From the NCBI GenBank assembly GCA_019638115.1, contig JAHBUK010000002.1, positions 813,867 through 877,866 of the forward strand: a DNA stretch of 64,000 bases, in the 5' to 3' direction. The notes beneath the pieces were generated by a model. It was not told the origin of the DNA and ran no database searches. It saw nothing but the letters and a program-made list of their open reading frames with translations. Of this stretch, positions 44,256 to 53,500 are shown piece after piece. Each line of letters begins with the position of its first letter. Positions within the stretch are counted from its first letter, which is position 1. The stretch comes from Flavobacteriales bacterium. Lineage in GTDB: Bacteria; Bacteroidota; Bacteroidia; Flavobacteriales_F; PHOS-HE28. The position numbers and the translations under genes were made by a program.

Positions 44256-44438
44256 ATGGCAACTACGAAAGCGAAGCCCAGCCGTAAGAAAAAGTCCGCG
44301 GTTCGCCGGAAGGTGCGCGCGACGCAGGCCCCGAAGGGCTTCAGCCAGCCTTATGATGCCAGAAAGTTCGCTGGTACCGTGGCCGCCTTCGCGGATGTTA
44401 CCGCTGAAGAAATGCAAGCTTGGCGCGATGACCGTTGA
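44256..44438 (+). CDS. Putative antitoxin of the VapBC-type pair
   Basis: A 60-aa protein, MATTKAKPSRKKKSAVRRKVRA followed by TQAPKGFSQPYDARKFAGTVAAFADVTAEEMQAWRDDR. The N-terminal half is highly basic and the C-terminal half is acidic and probably helical, as in short antitoxins where the tail wraps the PIN toxin. No standard DNA-binding fold (AbrB, RHH) is recognised. It overlaps the toxin gene by 11 bp (ATGACCGTTGA), a strong sign of a two-gene unit. Start chosen at the first Met after the repeat region. Confidence 0.7.
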   Translation: MATTKAKPSRKKKSAVRRKVRATQAPKGFSQPYDARKFAGTVAAFADVTAEEMQAWRDDR

Positions 44439-44796
44439 ACGGCTGCTGGTCGATACGAACGTATTGGTGTACCACCTTGGAGGACGTGCTGCTGCAACAA
44501 AAGCTCTACAAGGCGCGGAGGTGCACATCTCGTTCGTGACCGAGATCGAGCTTCAGAGCAAGGCCTCTTTGACGGCAAGTGACCTCGGCCTCATACAAGC
44601 GGCTATGGTCAATTACCGGATCAGTGACGTTAATCCGTCCATCAAGCGAATAGCTGGTCAATTGCGCAGACAGCATGGATTGAAACTGGCGGATGCCCTG
44701 ATAGCCGCCACTGCCCTGCATCTGAACATTCCATTGCTGACAGCCGACGGAGGCTTCGAGCGCCTCAAGGAGTTGATGGAGATCCGTTCACTGTAG
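44428..44796 (+). CDS. vapC: PIN-domain ribonuclease toxin (VapC family)
   Basis: A protein of 122 aa. PIN fold with acidic active-site residues D9 (LLVDTNVLVYHL), E41 (VTEIELQSKASL), D89 (GLKLADALIAATALHL) and D107 (PLLTADGGF). Such toxins cut tRNA or rRNA in other bacteria. The gene overlaps its putative antitoxin and is complete, with the usual length. The longer upstream open frame is not used because the ATG at 44428 aligns with the PIN start. Confidence 0.9.
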   Translation: MTVERLLVDTNVLVYHLGGRAAATKALQGAEVHISFVTEIELQSKASLTASDLGLIQAAMVNYRISDVNPSIKRIAGQLRRQHGLKLADALIAATALHLNIPLLTADGGFERLKELMEIRSL

Positions 44797-44823
44797 GCAA
44801 GCCCGCAAGTATCCGGGTCGACC

Positions 44824-46089
44824 TCACAGGTGATCGGCAGGATTGAAATTCACCCGCGCCATCCGTTGCCGCAACACATGGTCCGCCAGCACCAGGCACG
44901 CCATGGCCTCCACGATGGGCACGGCGCGCGGTACCACACAGGGATCGTGACGGCCGCTGGCCTCCAGCGTTACCTCCTCCCAGTTCCGGTTCACGGTGCG
45001 CTGGGGCTTGGCAATGGTGGAAGGCGGCTTGAAAGCCACATCGAACAAGAGGTCCTCGCCGCTGCTGAGGCCGCCAAGGGTGCCGCCACTGCGGTTGGTC
45101 TCCGTGCGGATGGCTGGCTTCTCAACACTTGCATTTTCCGGAAGCCACTGGAGGGGCTCCTTTCGATAACCCGTCACAAAAGCATCGTTGTTCTCCGACC
45201 CGCGCAAAGTGGCGGCCGTGAAGCCATTGCCGATCTGGAAACCCTTCACCGCGTTGATGCTGAGCATGGCCTTGGCAAGGTCGGCATCCAGTTTATCGAA
45301 GACCGGCTCGCCCAAGCCCACGGGCATCCCGGTGGCGATGCAGCTCACCACCCCGCCGATGCTGTCGCCTTCACCGCGCACCTGCTCGATCAGCGCAGCC
45401 ATCCGCTCTGAGGTGGCTGGATCCGGGCAGCGCACGGCATCGCTCCACAGACCATCGAAGCGGAGTTGGTCCACCGGGACTTCCAGCGCCACCGCTCCCA
45501 CCCTGCTCACATAACCCTGCACGCTGATGCCCTGCTGCGCCAGCAACTGCCGCGCAACGGCACCGCCCACCATGCGACAGGCGGTCTCGCGCGCACTACT
45601 GCGCCCCCCACCCCGGTGATCGCGGATGCCGTACTTCTCCTCCCACGTGACGTCCGCGTGGCCGGGGCGGTACACGTCCTTAAGGTGGTCGTAGTCGCTG
45701 CTCTGTGCATCCTTGTTTCGGATGATGAAGCCGATGGGTGTGCCGAGGGTGATCTTGTTGTCACTCCGGGCTTCGCTGAGCGGAGTCGAAGCGAGCGGAG
45801 TCGAAGCGCCCGGAGTCGTATCAATACCACTGCTTTCATTGTCATTTGTGCGACTCCGGGTCAAGCCCGGCGCAACAAGGCCACTGAGGAACTCCACCAC
45901 ATCGCCCTCCGTGCGCGCGGTGCCCAAGGGCGTGCTTCCGGGGCGGCGGCGATCCAGCTCCGCTTGTATGGCGGCCAGGTCCAGTTCAAGGCCGGCGGGG
46001 CAGCCATCGATCACACCGCCGATGGCGGGGCCGTGGCTTTCGCCGAAGGTGGTTAGGCGGAAGAGTTGTCCGAAGGTGTTGCCGGGCAT
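44824..46089 (-). CDS. aroC: Chorismate synthase with in-frame insertion of about 38 residues
   Basis: Catalyses the last shikimate step, 5-enolpyruvylshikimate-3-phosphate to chorismate, using reduced FMN. The 421-aa sequence starts MPGNTFGQLFRLTTFGESHGPAIGGVIDG, the standard AroC N-terminus. DVYRPGHADVTWEEKYGIRDHRGGGRSSARETACRM (about 134-170) contains the conserved FMN-binding region, and FKPPSTIAKPQRTVNRNWEEVTLEASGRHDPCVVPRAVPIVEAMACLVLADHVL is the C-terminal signature. Between LSG (residue 70) and TLGTPIG (residue 114), where homologues have about five residues, there are about 43, rich in Thr, Ser and Pro. These are encoded by a palindromic repeat (45754-45879). The rest of the gene is intact, so the enzyme is probably still made. 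Confidence 0.93.
   Translation of the reverse strand: MPGNTFGQLFRLTTFGESHGPAIGGVIDGCPAGLELDLAAIQAELDRRRPGSTPLGTARTEGDVVEFLSGLVAPGLTRSRTNDNESSGIDTTPGASTPLASTPLSEARSDNKITLGTPIGFIIRNKDAQSSDYDHLKDVYRPGHADVTWEEKYGIRDHRGGGRSSARETACRMVGGAVARQLLAQQGISVQGYVSRVGAVALEVPVDQLRFDGLWSDAVRCPDPATSERMAALIEQVRGEGDSIGGVVSCIATGMPVGLGEPVFDKLDADLAKAMLSINAVKGFQIGNGFTAATLRGSENNDAFVTGYRKEPLQWLPENASVEKPAIRTETNRSGGTLGGLSSGEDLLFDVAFKPPSTIAKPQRTVNRNWEEVTLEASGRHDPCVVPRAVPIVEAMACLVLADHVLRQRMARVNFNPADHL
45754..45879. repeat. Palindromic repeat element inserted in frame in aroC
   Basis: A 126-bp segment bounded by CTTGTTG (45754-45760) and CAACAAG (45873-45879), an inverted 7-bp pair. The neighbouring inner sequences (ACTCCGGGCTTCG and GGGTCAAGCCCGGCGC) are also complementary in part. 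Inside are two copies of a GAGCGGAGTCGAAGC motif in tandem (45778-45807). The length is a multiple of three and it keeps aroC open. The core (CCGGGCTTGACCCGG) resembles widespread GGGCTTGACCC-type palindromes. Confidence 0.8.
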
Positions 46090-46168
46090 GGTGGCGAAGG
46101 TAGCAGGCCGGAAATGACAAGGTCCGCATGGCAGTGCCACGCGGACCCTCGTCGACCAAGAAGCACGT

Positions 46169-47944
46169 TCACTGCTTCATGAAGCGCAATACACGACCGT
46201 CGTTGGTCCGCAACACGTAGGTGCCCGGCGCCATGCCGCTTAGCGGCAGTTGCTGCGCCCGGACCAATTCTGCCACCTGACGGCCCATGGCATCGTGCAC
46301 GGTAGCGCTCACCGCCTCGCTCAGGTAGAGCACATCGCCAGTAACCGGCACCGGCCAGCCACGCAGGGGGGCCATGGCGCCAAATTCGAGCACGCTCGTA
46401 GGGCTGTTGCTCGCATTCGGCGTGGGCGTTGCGAAGCTCACCCAAGGCAGGCCACCATCGGTCTGGCGGCCGAAGCTCACATTCTCGGCTTGTGGACCGA
46501 AATCGATCTGGTCAACGATCGTTACGCCATCGGGCCCTACCAGTAAAACGCTCTCCCCATTGGTGGCACTGAGGGCGAAATTGGTGTGCAGGTCGCCCTG
46601 TGCGCTCTGGTTATCGGCCCAGATCAGCAACCAGCCGTTGGCAGGTACCACGGCCACCGTGCTTGCTTCCGGAATGCGGTATTTGGTGGGCGTGGCCGGA
46701 TCATCGCTCAGGTACCATCCGGCAATGTTCACATCCGTTGCGTTGGGGTTGAAGATCTCGATCCAGTCATCGAACTCACCGTTCTCATCGGCGACCACGG
46801 CCTGAGTGCTGGCCATCAATTCGTTGATGAACAAGGTTGGCAGGCTGCCCGCGGTGGTGTTCCCGCTCAGGTTCACCGTAAGCGTATTGGCTCCAGCGCT
46901 GCTGATGGATACCGACCCATTGGAAGCACCGGGAACGGAGCTGTTCAACCGCACGAACAACTCCGTATTCGGCACTGAACCGCCTACTGGATCGAGTTCA
47001 ATGCTGCTCACGAAACCGCTGCTGCCGGTGAGCGAGATCTCATAGGGAGCGGTTACCACCAAGGTGACCTCAGCGCTGAGCATACTGCCGTTGAAGGTGA
47101 AGGATTGGGTGCCGGAAGGCGTGCCCATCACCTGGCTGAAGGCCGGAAGCCCCGTGGCCGATGCGGTAAGCGTGGGACCCGTGGCCTGCATGGGTGTGAG
47201 GGAGATGTTGCCCAAGGCGAACTCGTCACGCTGCCCGGAACCGGCGATGTCCTCCCCCAGCCAGCGCAGGTACACGTAGCCACCAGCTGGCACATTGATG
47301 CCGGTGATGCTGAACGCGATCGGGTTGCTCACCCACTGCGGCTCAGTATCCGCTTCCAAAGGCGACTCCACGATGGAGGCGGCCACCGGCACATAGCTGC
47401 CGGCTTCATTGCTCACGGAATAGAGGAAGCGGAAGCGGTTGCTGCGCTCCAGGTCGTTGAAGTAGTGTACCAGGTAGCTCACGTCCAAGCGGGTGATGGG
47501 GCCACCGGTGTTGTTCACGGCGCGCAGGGTGAGGTTGCCGGAGGTGAAGTGGCCGCCGGTGGGTTGGATGCCGAAACAGCGGAAACCATCAATGTCCGTA
47601 GCGTTGACCCCGGTGGCGAAGGTGCCTCCTTCCGCGTAACCATTGCCAGTTGGTAGTGTGCCGGGGAACGAAGAGGCATTTCCCTCCGCTTGGGCCGTGG
47701 TACCGTCCACGAAATAGTCCCACGCGTTGAGGTCCAACTGACCGGGGAAGGGCGCCGGGGAGCCCATGTCCGAGTCGGCACCGAAGAGCCCGTTGTTCAC
47801 GCCGGGCACGGTGTTGAAGAAGTTGATGTTGAGGGCCGTGCCCAAGGTGTTCAGTGGCGCCTGGGCCGCGAGTTGCAATGCGCAGCAGGCTACCAGGCCG
47901 AGTGCTGTAGGACGGGCGTAACGAAAGTGCATGTGTTCGATCAT
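46169..47944 (-). CDS. Lamin-tail domain T9SS-exported protein
   Basis: A protein of 591 aa. Signal region MHFRYARPTALGLVACCALQLAAQ. The N-terminal half resembles choice-of-anchor/PEP-CTERM-like extracellular modules (WDYFVDGTTAQAEG ...). A middle segment SATGLPAFSQVMGTPSGTQSFTFNGSMLSAEVTLVVTAPYEISLTGSSGFVSSIEL is a repeated-type sandwich domain. A lamin-tail domain follows near residues 365-490 (LPTLFINELMASTQAVVADENGEFDDWIEIFNPNATDVNIAGWYLSDDPATPTKYRIP ...), and a C-terminal T9SS sorting-like end (YLSEAVSATVHDAMGRQVAEL ... LSGMAPGTYVLRTNDGRVLRFMKQ). It is last in a four-gene operon and overlaps the porin stop (ATGA). Probable surface protein, function unknown. Confidence 0.82.
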   Translation of the reverse strand: MIEHMHFRYARPTALGLVACCALQLAAQAPLNTLGTALNINFFNTVPGVNNGLFGADSDMGSPAPFPGQLDLNAWDYFVDGTTAQAEGNASSFPGTLPTGNGYAEGGTFATGVNATDIDGFRCFGIQPTGGHFTSGNLTLRAVNNTGGPITRLDVSYLVHYFNDLERSNRFRFLYSVSNEAGSYVPVAASIVESPLEADTEPQWVSNPIAFSITGINVPAGGYVYLRWLGEDIAGSGQRDEFALGNISLTPMQATGPTLTASATGLPAFSQVMGTPSGTQSFTFNGSMLSAEVTLVVTAPYEISLTGSSGFVSSIELDPVGGSVPNTELFVRLNSSVPGASNGSVSISSAGANTLTVNLSGNTTAGSLPTLFINELMASTQAVVADENGEFDDWIEIFNPNATDVNIAGWYLSDDPATPTKYRIPEASTVAVVPANGWLLIWADNQSAQGDLHTNFALSATNGESVLLVGPDGVTIVDQIDFGPQAENVSFGRQTDGGLPWVSFATPTPNASNSPTSVLEFGAMAPLRGWPVPVTGDVLYLSEAVSATVHDAMGRQVAELVRAQQLPLSGMAPGTYVLRTNDGRVLRFMKQ

Positions 47945-49122
47945 TTGAAGAGGTACTGGATGCCGATGCGGACCTGCTCGGACCAGCGCAGGGGGTCCAC
48001 GCTCACCTCCTCCTCCAGCACTTGCCAGTACTGGAGTTTCAGCATGCAGTCGAAGCCCCTGAACTGGTAGGCGTATGCGGCACCGAATCGACGTTGTATG
48101 CCGGGCGCGAGGTCGTTGAGGTTGAGTTCCTCGTAGCGCGCGGAGAGGATGGAGTTGTACTTCTTGGTGAACCAGTTCAGCTGGCCATAGAAGCCACCGG
48201 CCAGTACATAGCCGCCGGTCTCATCGGCCGATCTGCCACGGAACAAGGCGCTGTTGGCATTGCGCGGTTCCAAGCGAAGCATGTGGCCTTCCACCTGGGC
48301 GGAGAAACCCTTGTACTGCATGGAGGCATCCGCACCAAAGGCCGAGCGTTTGCCATCTATCACCTTGATGCCGTACTCGCCGGGTGCGAAGGCCGGAAGC
48401 AGTTGCCCCGCCGGCTGGCTCTTGTCGGTGTAGCGGGCGTTGGCACCCAATGCGAACATGGGCACCGGGGTAAGGCGATCATCGATGTCGCGGTGGCGGT
48501 AGCGCGATGGCCAGGCCACTTCCACCCTGCCCAGGTACTCGGGCTGTCCGCTGGGGTCGTTGTCGCCGCGCAGGCTCAGTTCGCCCAAGCCGGTGTAGAT
48601 GCCCGCGTAGACCGTGGCCTTCTGCCGCCAGAAGCTGCTGCTCAGCATCACGCCCACATCGCGCCGGCTGAACAGATCACCACGCACCAGTTCCGCCCGC
48701 TGCCAATAGGGTGAATAGATGAACGGCACCTGCGAACTGCGGCCGTATGGCAGCTTGGTGTAGCCCACCGTCACATGCAGGTGCGGGATGCTCTTGAAGG
48801 TGACGTAGGCATCCATCAAGCCCACGTTCTCCGGGTCCACCAGCCCGGTGGCGCTTTGGCTGAAGTCGGCCACATCGAACTGCAGCTCGTAGTTGATGGA
48901 GTTCCGGTAGCGCCCTTCCAACTGCAACTGCGCATCACGCAAGCGGAATCGGTCCTTCCGGCGGTTCTCCTCACCGTCCTTCAGGAAACGGTGGTTGTAG
49001 TAGGTGCTGATTCTGCCGGTGATCTCCAGCACGTGGTCCCCATCACCCAGGGTGAGCTGTGCCTTCAGGCTGTGCCACGAACACGAGGCCAATACAAAAA
49101 GCAGGATGGATCTAATCTGCAC
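47941..49122 (-). CDS. Phosphate-selective porin O/P-like outer membrane protein
   Basis: A protein of about 393 aa. After a signal region (VQIRSILLFVLASCSWHSLKAQ) it has porin-type alternating strands: LEITGRISTYYNHRFLKDGEENRRKDRFRLRDAQLQLEGRYRNSINYELQFDVADFSQSATGLVDPENVGLMDAYVTFKSIPHLHVTVGYTKLPYGRSSQVPF, and an ending aromatic residue (IGIQYLFK). This resembles Pfam porin O/P. A GTG start at 49122 is chosen because the signal peptide then fits; an ATG at 49164 would lengthen it by 14 residues and overlap the upstream gene by 53 bp. The third gene of an overlapping operon. Confidence 0.78.
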   Translation of the reverse strand: MQIRSILLFVLASCSWHSLKAQLTLGDGDHVLEITGRISTYYNHRFLKDGEENRRKDRFRLRDAQLQLEGRYRNSINYELQFDVADFSQSATGLVDPENVGLMDAYVTFKSIPHLHVTVGYTKLPYGRSSQVPFIYSPYWQRAELVRGDLFSRRDVGVMLSSSFWRQKATVYAGIYTGLGELSLRGDNDPSGQPEYLGRVEVAWPSRYRHRDIDDRLTPVPMFALGANARYTDKSQPAGQLLPAFAPGEYGIKVIDGKRSAFGADASMQYKGFSAQVEGHMLRLEPRNANSALFRGRSADETGGYVLAGGFYGQLNWFTKKYNSILSARYEELNLNDLAPGIQRRFGAAYAYQFRGFDCMLKLQYWQVLEEEVSVDPLRWSEQVRIGIQYLFK

Positions 49123-49858
49123 GTTGCGGAGGGAATGGGAAGGTGTAGAGCCGCTGGCGATCATCGCTCAAAACGTAGAGGTTGCCGTTGCCATCGAAGG
49201 CGAATCCCTCGGGGTTGATGATCGGTACGGCATAGCGCTCCAGCACCTTGTAGGTCAGTGGATCGCACTTCATCACCTGCATGTCCATGTCGCTCAGCAA
49301 CCACGGATGCCCATCGTGCCAGGTGGCGCTGGAGATGTCCCGCACCGTGCGGTCGAAGTCCACTTCGTTCACCACGCGGAATGCGGTATCGAGTTCCACT
49401 ATCAGCACCGGATCGCGCTCGGTGATCAGCAGGAAACGCTGCTTCACCGGGTTCCAGACCATGGCCTCATAGCCCTTGTTGCGACCACCACCGTAAGGAA
49501 AGCTCAGTCGCTTGTTCACTTGGAACGTGGCCGTATCCAGCCAAAGCACGCGGCAGGTGCGCTCGTCCACCACCATCAGATCGCCATTGTGCAAGAGGGC
49601 ACCTTCCAGATCGAAGGCGAGTTCCTCACTGCGCCGAACGAGCGTGCCATCCACAAGTATCTCGGCCACATAGCCGTTGTCGCTCACCACCAGAAATCGG
49701 GGCGGCACACTGCCGGGGATCAACACCAGATCACTGGGCTCCTGCACCGCCACCGACATCGATGCCGAGTGCTTGAGCTTCAGGACGGATTGCGCGTTAA
49801 CGGTGGCACAGCATACCAAACCGAGCACGACAAGCGCGGGGCGAAGCGACAAGCTCAT
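49112..49858 (-). CDS. SdiA-regulated-type beta-propeller protein
   Basis: A protein of 248 aa with signal peptide MSLSLRPALVVLGLVCCATVNAQ. The mature protein has SdiA-regulated/phytase-esterase-like propeller strands: QEPSDLVLIPGSVPPRFLVVSDNGYVAEILVDGTLVRRSEELAFDLEGALLHNGDLMVVDERTCRVLWLD, and YAVPIINPEGFAFDGNGNLYVLSDDRQRLYTFPFP. The pattern P-E-G-x-A-x-D-x-x-G-N-L-Y-V-x-S-D is typical of this family. The first codon overlaps the upstream lipoprotein gene by 4 bp. Function not established. Confidence 0.83.
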   Translation of the reverse strand: MSLSLRPALVVLGLVCCATVNAQSVLKLKHSASMSVAVQEPSDLVLIPGSVPPRFLVVSDNGYVAEILVDGTLVRRSEELAFDLEGALLHNGDLMVVDERTCRVLWLDTATFQVNKRLSFPYGGGRNKGYEAMVWNPVKQRFLLITERDPVLIVELDTAFRVVNEVDFDRTVRDISSATWHDGHPWLLSDMDMQVMKCDPLTYKVLERYAVPIINPEGFAFDGNGNLYVLSDDRQRLYTFPFPPQRAD

Positions 49859-50409
49859 TGGTTGGAGGAGCCAGGTGTGGGTGAACTGAACAGCACCCAG
49901 TTGTCCGCACCATCGGGTGCGCGGCCCAAGCTGGCGCCAGGTGATGATTGCGGACCGTATTGGTAGTCGTCCACCACGAACTCGGCAGCCGGACCGGAGT
50001 AATAGATCACCAGGTGCTCACCCGATGCGCTCAACGCGAAATTGGTGTGGATCTGGGTGGCCACCGTGTTCAGGTTGTCGCACCAGATGACCAGGAAACC
50101 ACGCGCTGGAATGGTGATCTCCGGCAACTGGAATTTGGTCGGCCCGGATGGACCGGCATCGCTTACGTACCAGCGCCCTTCCTCCAGCAGTAGGTCCTGC
50201 TCGGTGGTGTTGTAGATCTCGAACCAATCCTCGTTGGTTCCGAACTCGTTGGCGTTCTGCGAACCGGTGCAAACGAACTCGTTCACTTTCAGCACACCGG
50301 GTGCGATCTGCACAGCCCCTGGCGGAGTTACCGGCACCGGAAATACGCGGTCCTTCACACACCCGGCGAGGAGCGGAACAAGCAGCAACAACGAGCCCTT
50401 TGCGAACAT
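49855..50409 (-). CDS. Lamin-tail domain lipoprotein
   Basis: A protein of 184 aa. A lipoprotein signal MFAKGSLLLLVPLLAGCVKD (lipobox LAGC) precedes a lamin-tail domain: LKVNEFVCTGSQNANEFGTNEDWFEIYNTTEQDLLLEEGRWYVSDAGPSGPTKFQLPEITIPARGFLVIWCDNLNTVATQIHTNFALSASGEHLVIYY. The ending PDGADNWVLFSSPTPGSSNQ is the typical lamin-tail terminus. First gene of an operon of four with 4-11 bp overlaps. Anchored to a membrane, probably outer; binding partner unknown. Confidence 0.86.
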   Translation of the reverse strand: MFAKGSLLLLVPLLAGCVKDRVFPVPVTPPGAVQIAPGVLKVNEFVCTGSQNANEFGTNEDWFEIYNTTEQDLLLEEGRWYVSDAGPSGPTKFQLPEITIPARGFLVIWCDNLNTVATQIHTNFALSASGEHLVIYYSGPAAEFVVDDYQYGPQSSPGASLGRAPDGADNWVLFSSPTPGSSNQ

Positions 50410-50518
50410 GGCGCAAACGTATCGGGGTGCGCTTCCGGCCTCATTAAGCCAAGGTCATGGATCATTGAAATGATCCTTGCCGCAATGTGGCTTCAATGCA
50501 TGCGCAGTGTTCCCGGAA

Positions 50519-50560
50519 TGCGCAAAGCCCCGCTCCAGTGAAGGAGCGGGGCTTTGCGCA
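50519..50560. terminator. 18-bp perfect stem-loop terminator between convergently read regions
   Basis: Arms 50519-50536 (TGCGCAAAGCCCCGCTCC) and 50543-50560 are exact reverse complements, loop AGTGAA. It lies 30 bp after the stop of the giant T9SS gene on the minus strand. GC-rich stems with a CAAAG/CTTTG base are common Bacteroidota terminators; no long U-tract is present. Confidence 0.8.
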
Positions 50561-50589
50561 AGAGGCAGGTAGTGTTACTGCCGCAAGCT

Positions 50590-53500
50590 TCAGTTCTGGA
50601 TCACCAGGCGCTGAACGTACTGTGCCTCACCGGCGGTCACCGTCACCAGGTACAGGCCTGCGGCCAGGTCACCGTTCAAGGGCAGGGCGGTGAGGAGGCT
50701 GCCGTCCTGCGTGGGCAGGATGCGAGCACTGATCCGCTTGCCGGTCAGGTCGTGGATGTCCACCGTAACGGTCTCGATGCTGGCATCGATGCCATCGAGG
50801 CTGATCCACACTTCGGTGCCGTTGTTCGGGTTGGGCCACAGGGCCAGCACGCCATCGGCGCTCAGGCTCATGTTCTGGTTGCCACCCACTGCAGGAGGCG
50901 TGCCGATGGTCAGGCTGCAGATGTCGCCCCAGGGTTCGCCACCCAGTCCGCACCACGTAGCACCACCATCCTTGCTGGCGCGCACATCCACCTCGTAGGT
51001 CTTGCTGTTCAGCAGCGGTGCAGCCACGCCGGCATTCCAGTTCAGGTTCAGGAAGTAGCTGGTGCTGGTGCGGATGATCTCCACGTTCTCTGCCTCGATG
51101 CGGAAGCGCCACTGGTACAGGTTGGCGCCAGTGACCGGACGGGCGTGGATGCGTGAACCGGCCACACCGAACTGGCGGAACTGGTTGCAGCTCAGGAACT
51201 GGTTGCCGGGGATGTCCATAAGCTTGGTGGGCGGGCAGGCGGCCAGGGCCTCATCGCGCACAAAGCGGCAGGCAGCACCCCAACCGGAGTTGACACCGCT
51301 CACACGGCTGCGAACGCGCACGTTCATCAGGTCGGACTCAGGGATGTGGTTGGCCACGGCCCAGTTGTTCACTTTGAGGTGGCAGGCGCGGGTGGCACCC
51401 ACGTTGCCGAATCCATCGCTCACGTTGTGCGGACGGAACTTGCGGAAGCTGTAGCCACCGTTGGGGTTGTAGAACCAGAACTCGTAACCCGTGTTGTTGG
51501 ACTGCACGCTGTTGGCGCCGCCATCGATCCACAGTGCGCTCACAGCAGCGTTCTCAGCAGCCACGATGTACTCGTTGGTCTTCCACCAGTACTTATCGCA
51601 GCTGGTGTAGATCAGCTCATCGGAACCAACAGGCAGGGAGAAGCTGTACGCGTTGCCGGTGATCTCGCTGGTGCCTGTGCCCAAGTTGTTCTGGTTGTCG
51701 ATCATGCGGGCCTGGGTGGCGGTGTAGCGCAGTTGGTAGCCGCTTGCACCATCGCCGTTGTCCGTTACACGCAACTTGTACTGGCGGTCGCCGGGCAGGC
51801 AGTAGATGAAGGGGAACACCGCATCGGGAGGCATCACGAAACCTTGGCCGGTCACAACCACCGTGTTGCTTTGCACATCCTCGATCTCCCAGCTCAGGTC
51901 GGCGGGCGTGTTGCCGGTGTAGAACTCAAGGGTCACGTCTTCGCAGGGGCTCACTGGTGTGCCTACGCAGTTGCAGGAAGCATCCAGCACATCATCCACA
52001 GTGTTCGGGTTGCCGTCGTCGCAAGCGCTGCCGATCACACCCACCACTGCAGGGCAGGTATCGTCCGCGTTGGCCACATAGTCTTCGGGCTGCTCGCAAG
52101 CCACCACGAAGTCATCGGGATCTCCGAAGCCGTCACCATCCACGTCGGCGTACCAAGTGAGTGCTGGGTCCACCACCACGTTCACCTCGGCCGATACCGA
52201 TCCACAGGTGCTGCTCGCGGTCAAGGTGTAGGTACCGCTGGCGGCTCCACTCACGCTCACCGATGCGGAAGAAGCATCGGGGTTGAAGCTGCCCGTGCCG
52301 GTCCAGGTCAGCGCAACAGGACCTGTTCCGGTAACGGCAGCACACAGTTCCAGATCATCCACACCACAGATCGGTGCGTTGGTGGTGATACCGGTGATCG
52401 CGGGAGCAACACATTCCTGAGGCGCGAAGGCGATGCCACGGAAGCGGTTGTTCAGGGGAGCATCCGCCACCAGGTCGAAGTCGCCGTTCATGTCCGCATC
52501 GAAGGCCGCGTTGTCGGTGATGGTGAGGATGGAGAACGGTGTGGTCACGAAGAGCACGGCATCCCCGTTCACCACTTCACCAACAAGGCCATAGATGGAT
52601 GCCGGGGCCTGCACGAAGCCGCGCGCGGTCCAGGACGTCCCATCGAAGGAGTATTTGTACACGCGTCCACCGTTGGCATCATCGGCCACGTAGATCACAT
52701 CGCGGCCGCAAACGGCATCGCTGCGATCGAGCAGTTGGAAGGCATACGGACTGGTGTTTCCGGTTTGTAGGGTGAAGAGCAGCTCGGCCGTGGCCGTGGT
52801 GGTGGGAGCACCATTGCCCACGCGGTAGATACCCACTGGAGCGGAACCGGTGCTGTAGTACAACTCACCATCCACCACGGATACGTTGCGGATGTTGTTG
52901 CCGCCGGAGATGCGCTCTGCGATGGCCGGTGTAGTGGTGCTGCCGTTGAACGCGATGGTGCGCACACCACCGGTGCTTGCATTGCCATTACCACCGGTCC
53001 AGAATTGAGCACCGTCGAAGGTGGCCACGGAGCGGAAGTTGTTGGCTGCATAGCTGTTGTTGGCAACAGTTGCATCGTTCACGGTAAGCACCGTGGTGGC
53101 CACGGCACCGTTGGCATCCACGCGACCGATCACGCGATCGATACCGGCGGTACTGCCCACGCTGGCCTGACCGAGGTTGGCATCATAGCCCGCCACGGTG
53201 ATGTATCGACCATCGTCGCTACGCACGATCTGGCCTTCGCTGGTGGCGCTTCCGCTGTTCAGCAGGCGGTTCACATCACCGGCACTGGCAACAGGCAAAG
53301 GCAGCGACACACCAGGCGTACCGTCGGTGGCATACTCATCCAGGAAGGAAGCGCTGGCAGCATTGGTCGTTCCATCGTTCCGCAGCACCACCAGGCGGCC
53401 TGCGGTGAACTGGAACTGGCTGATGGTGATCGCATCGCTTTCACCCGAAAGGCTGCCACTGGTGGCTTCCAGCGTTTTCACACCGGCGGCATCGAAGCTG

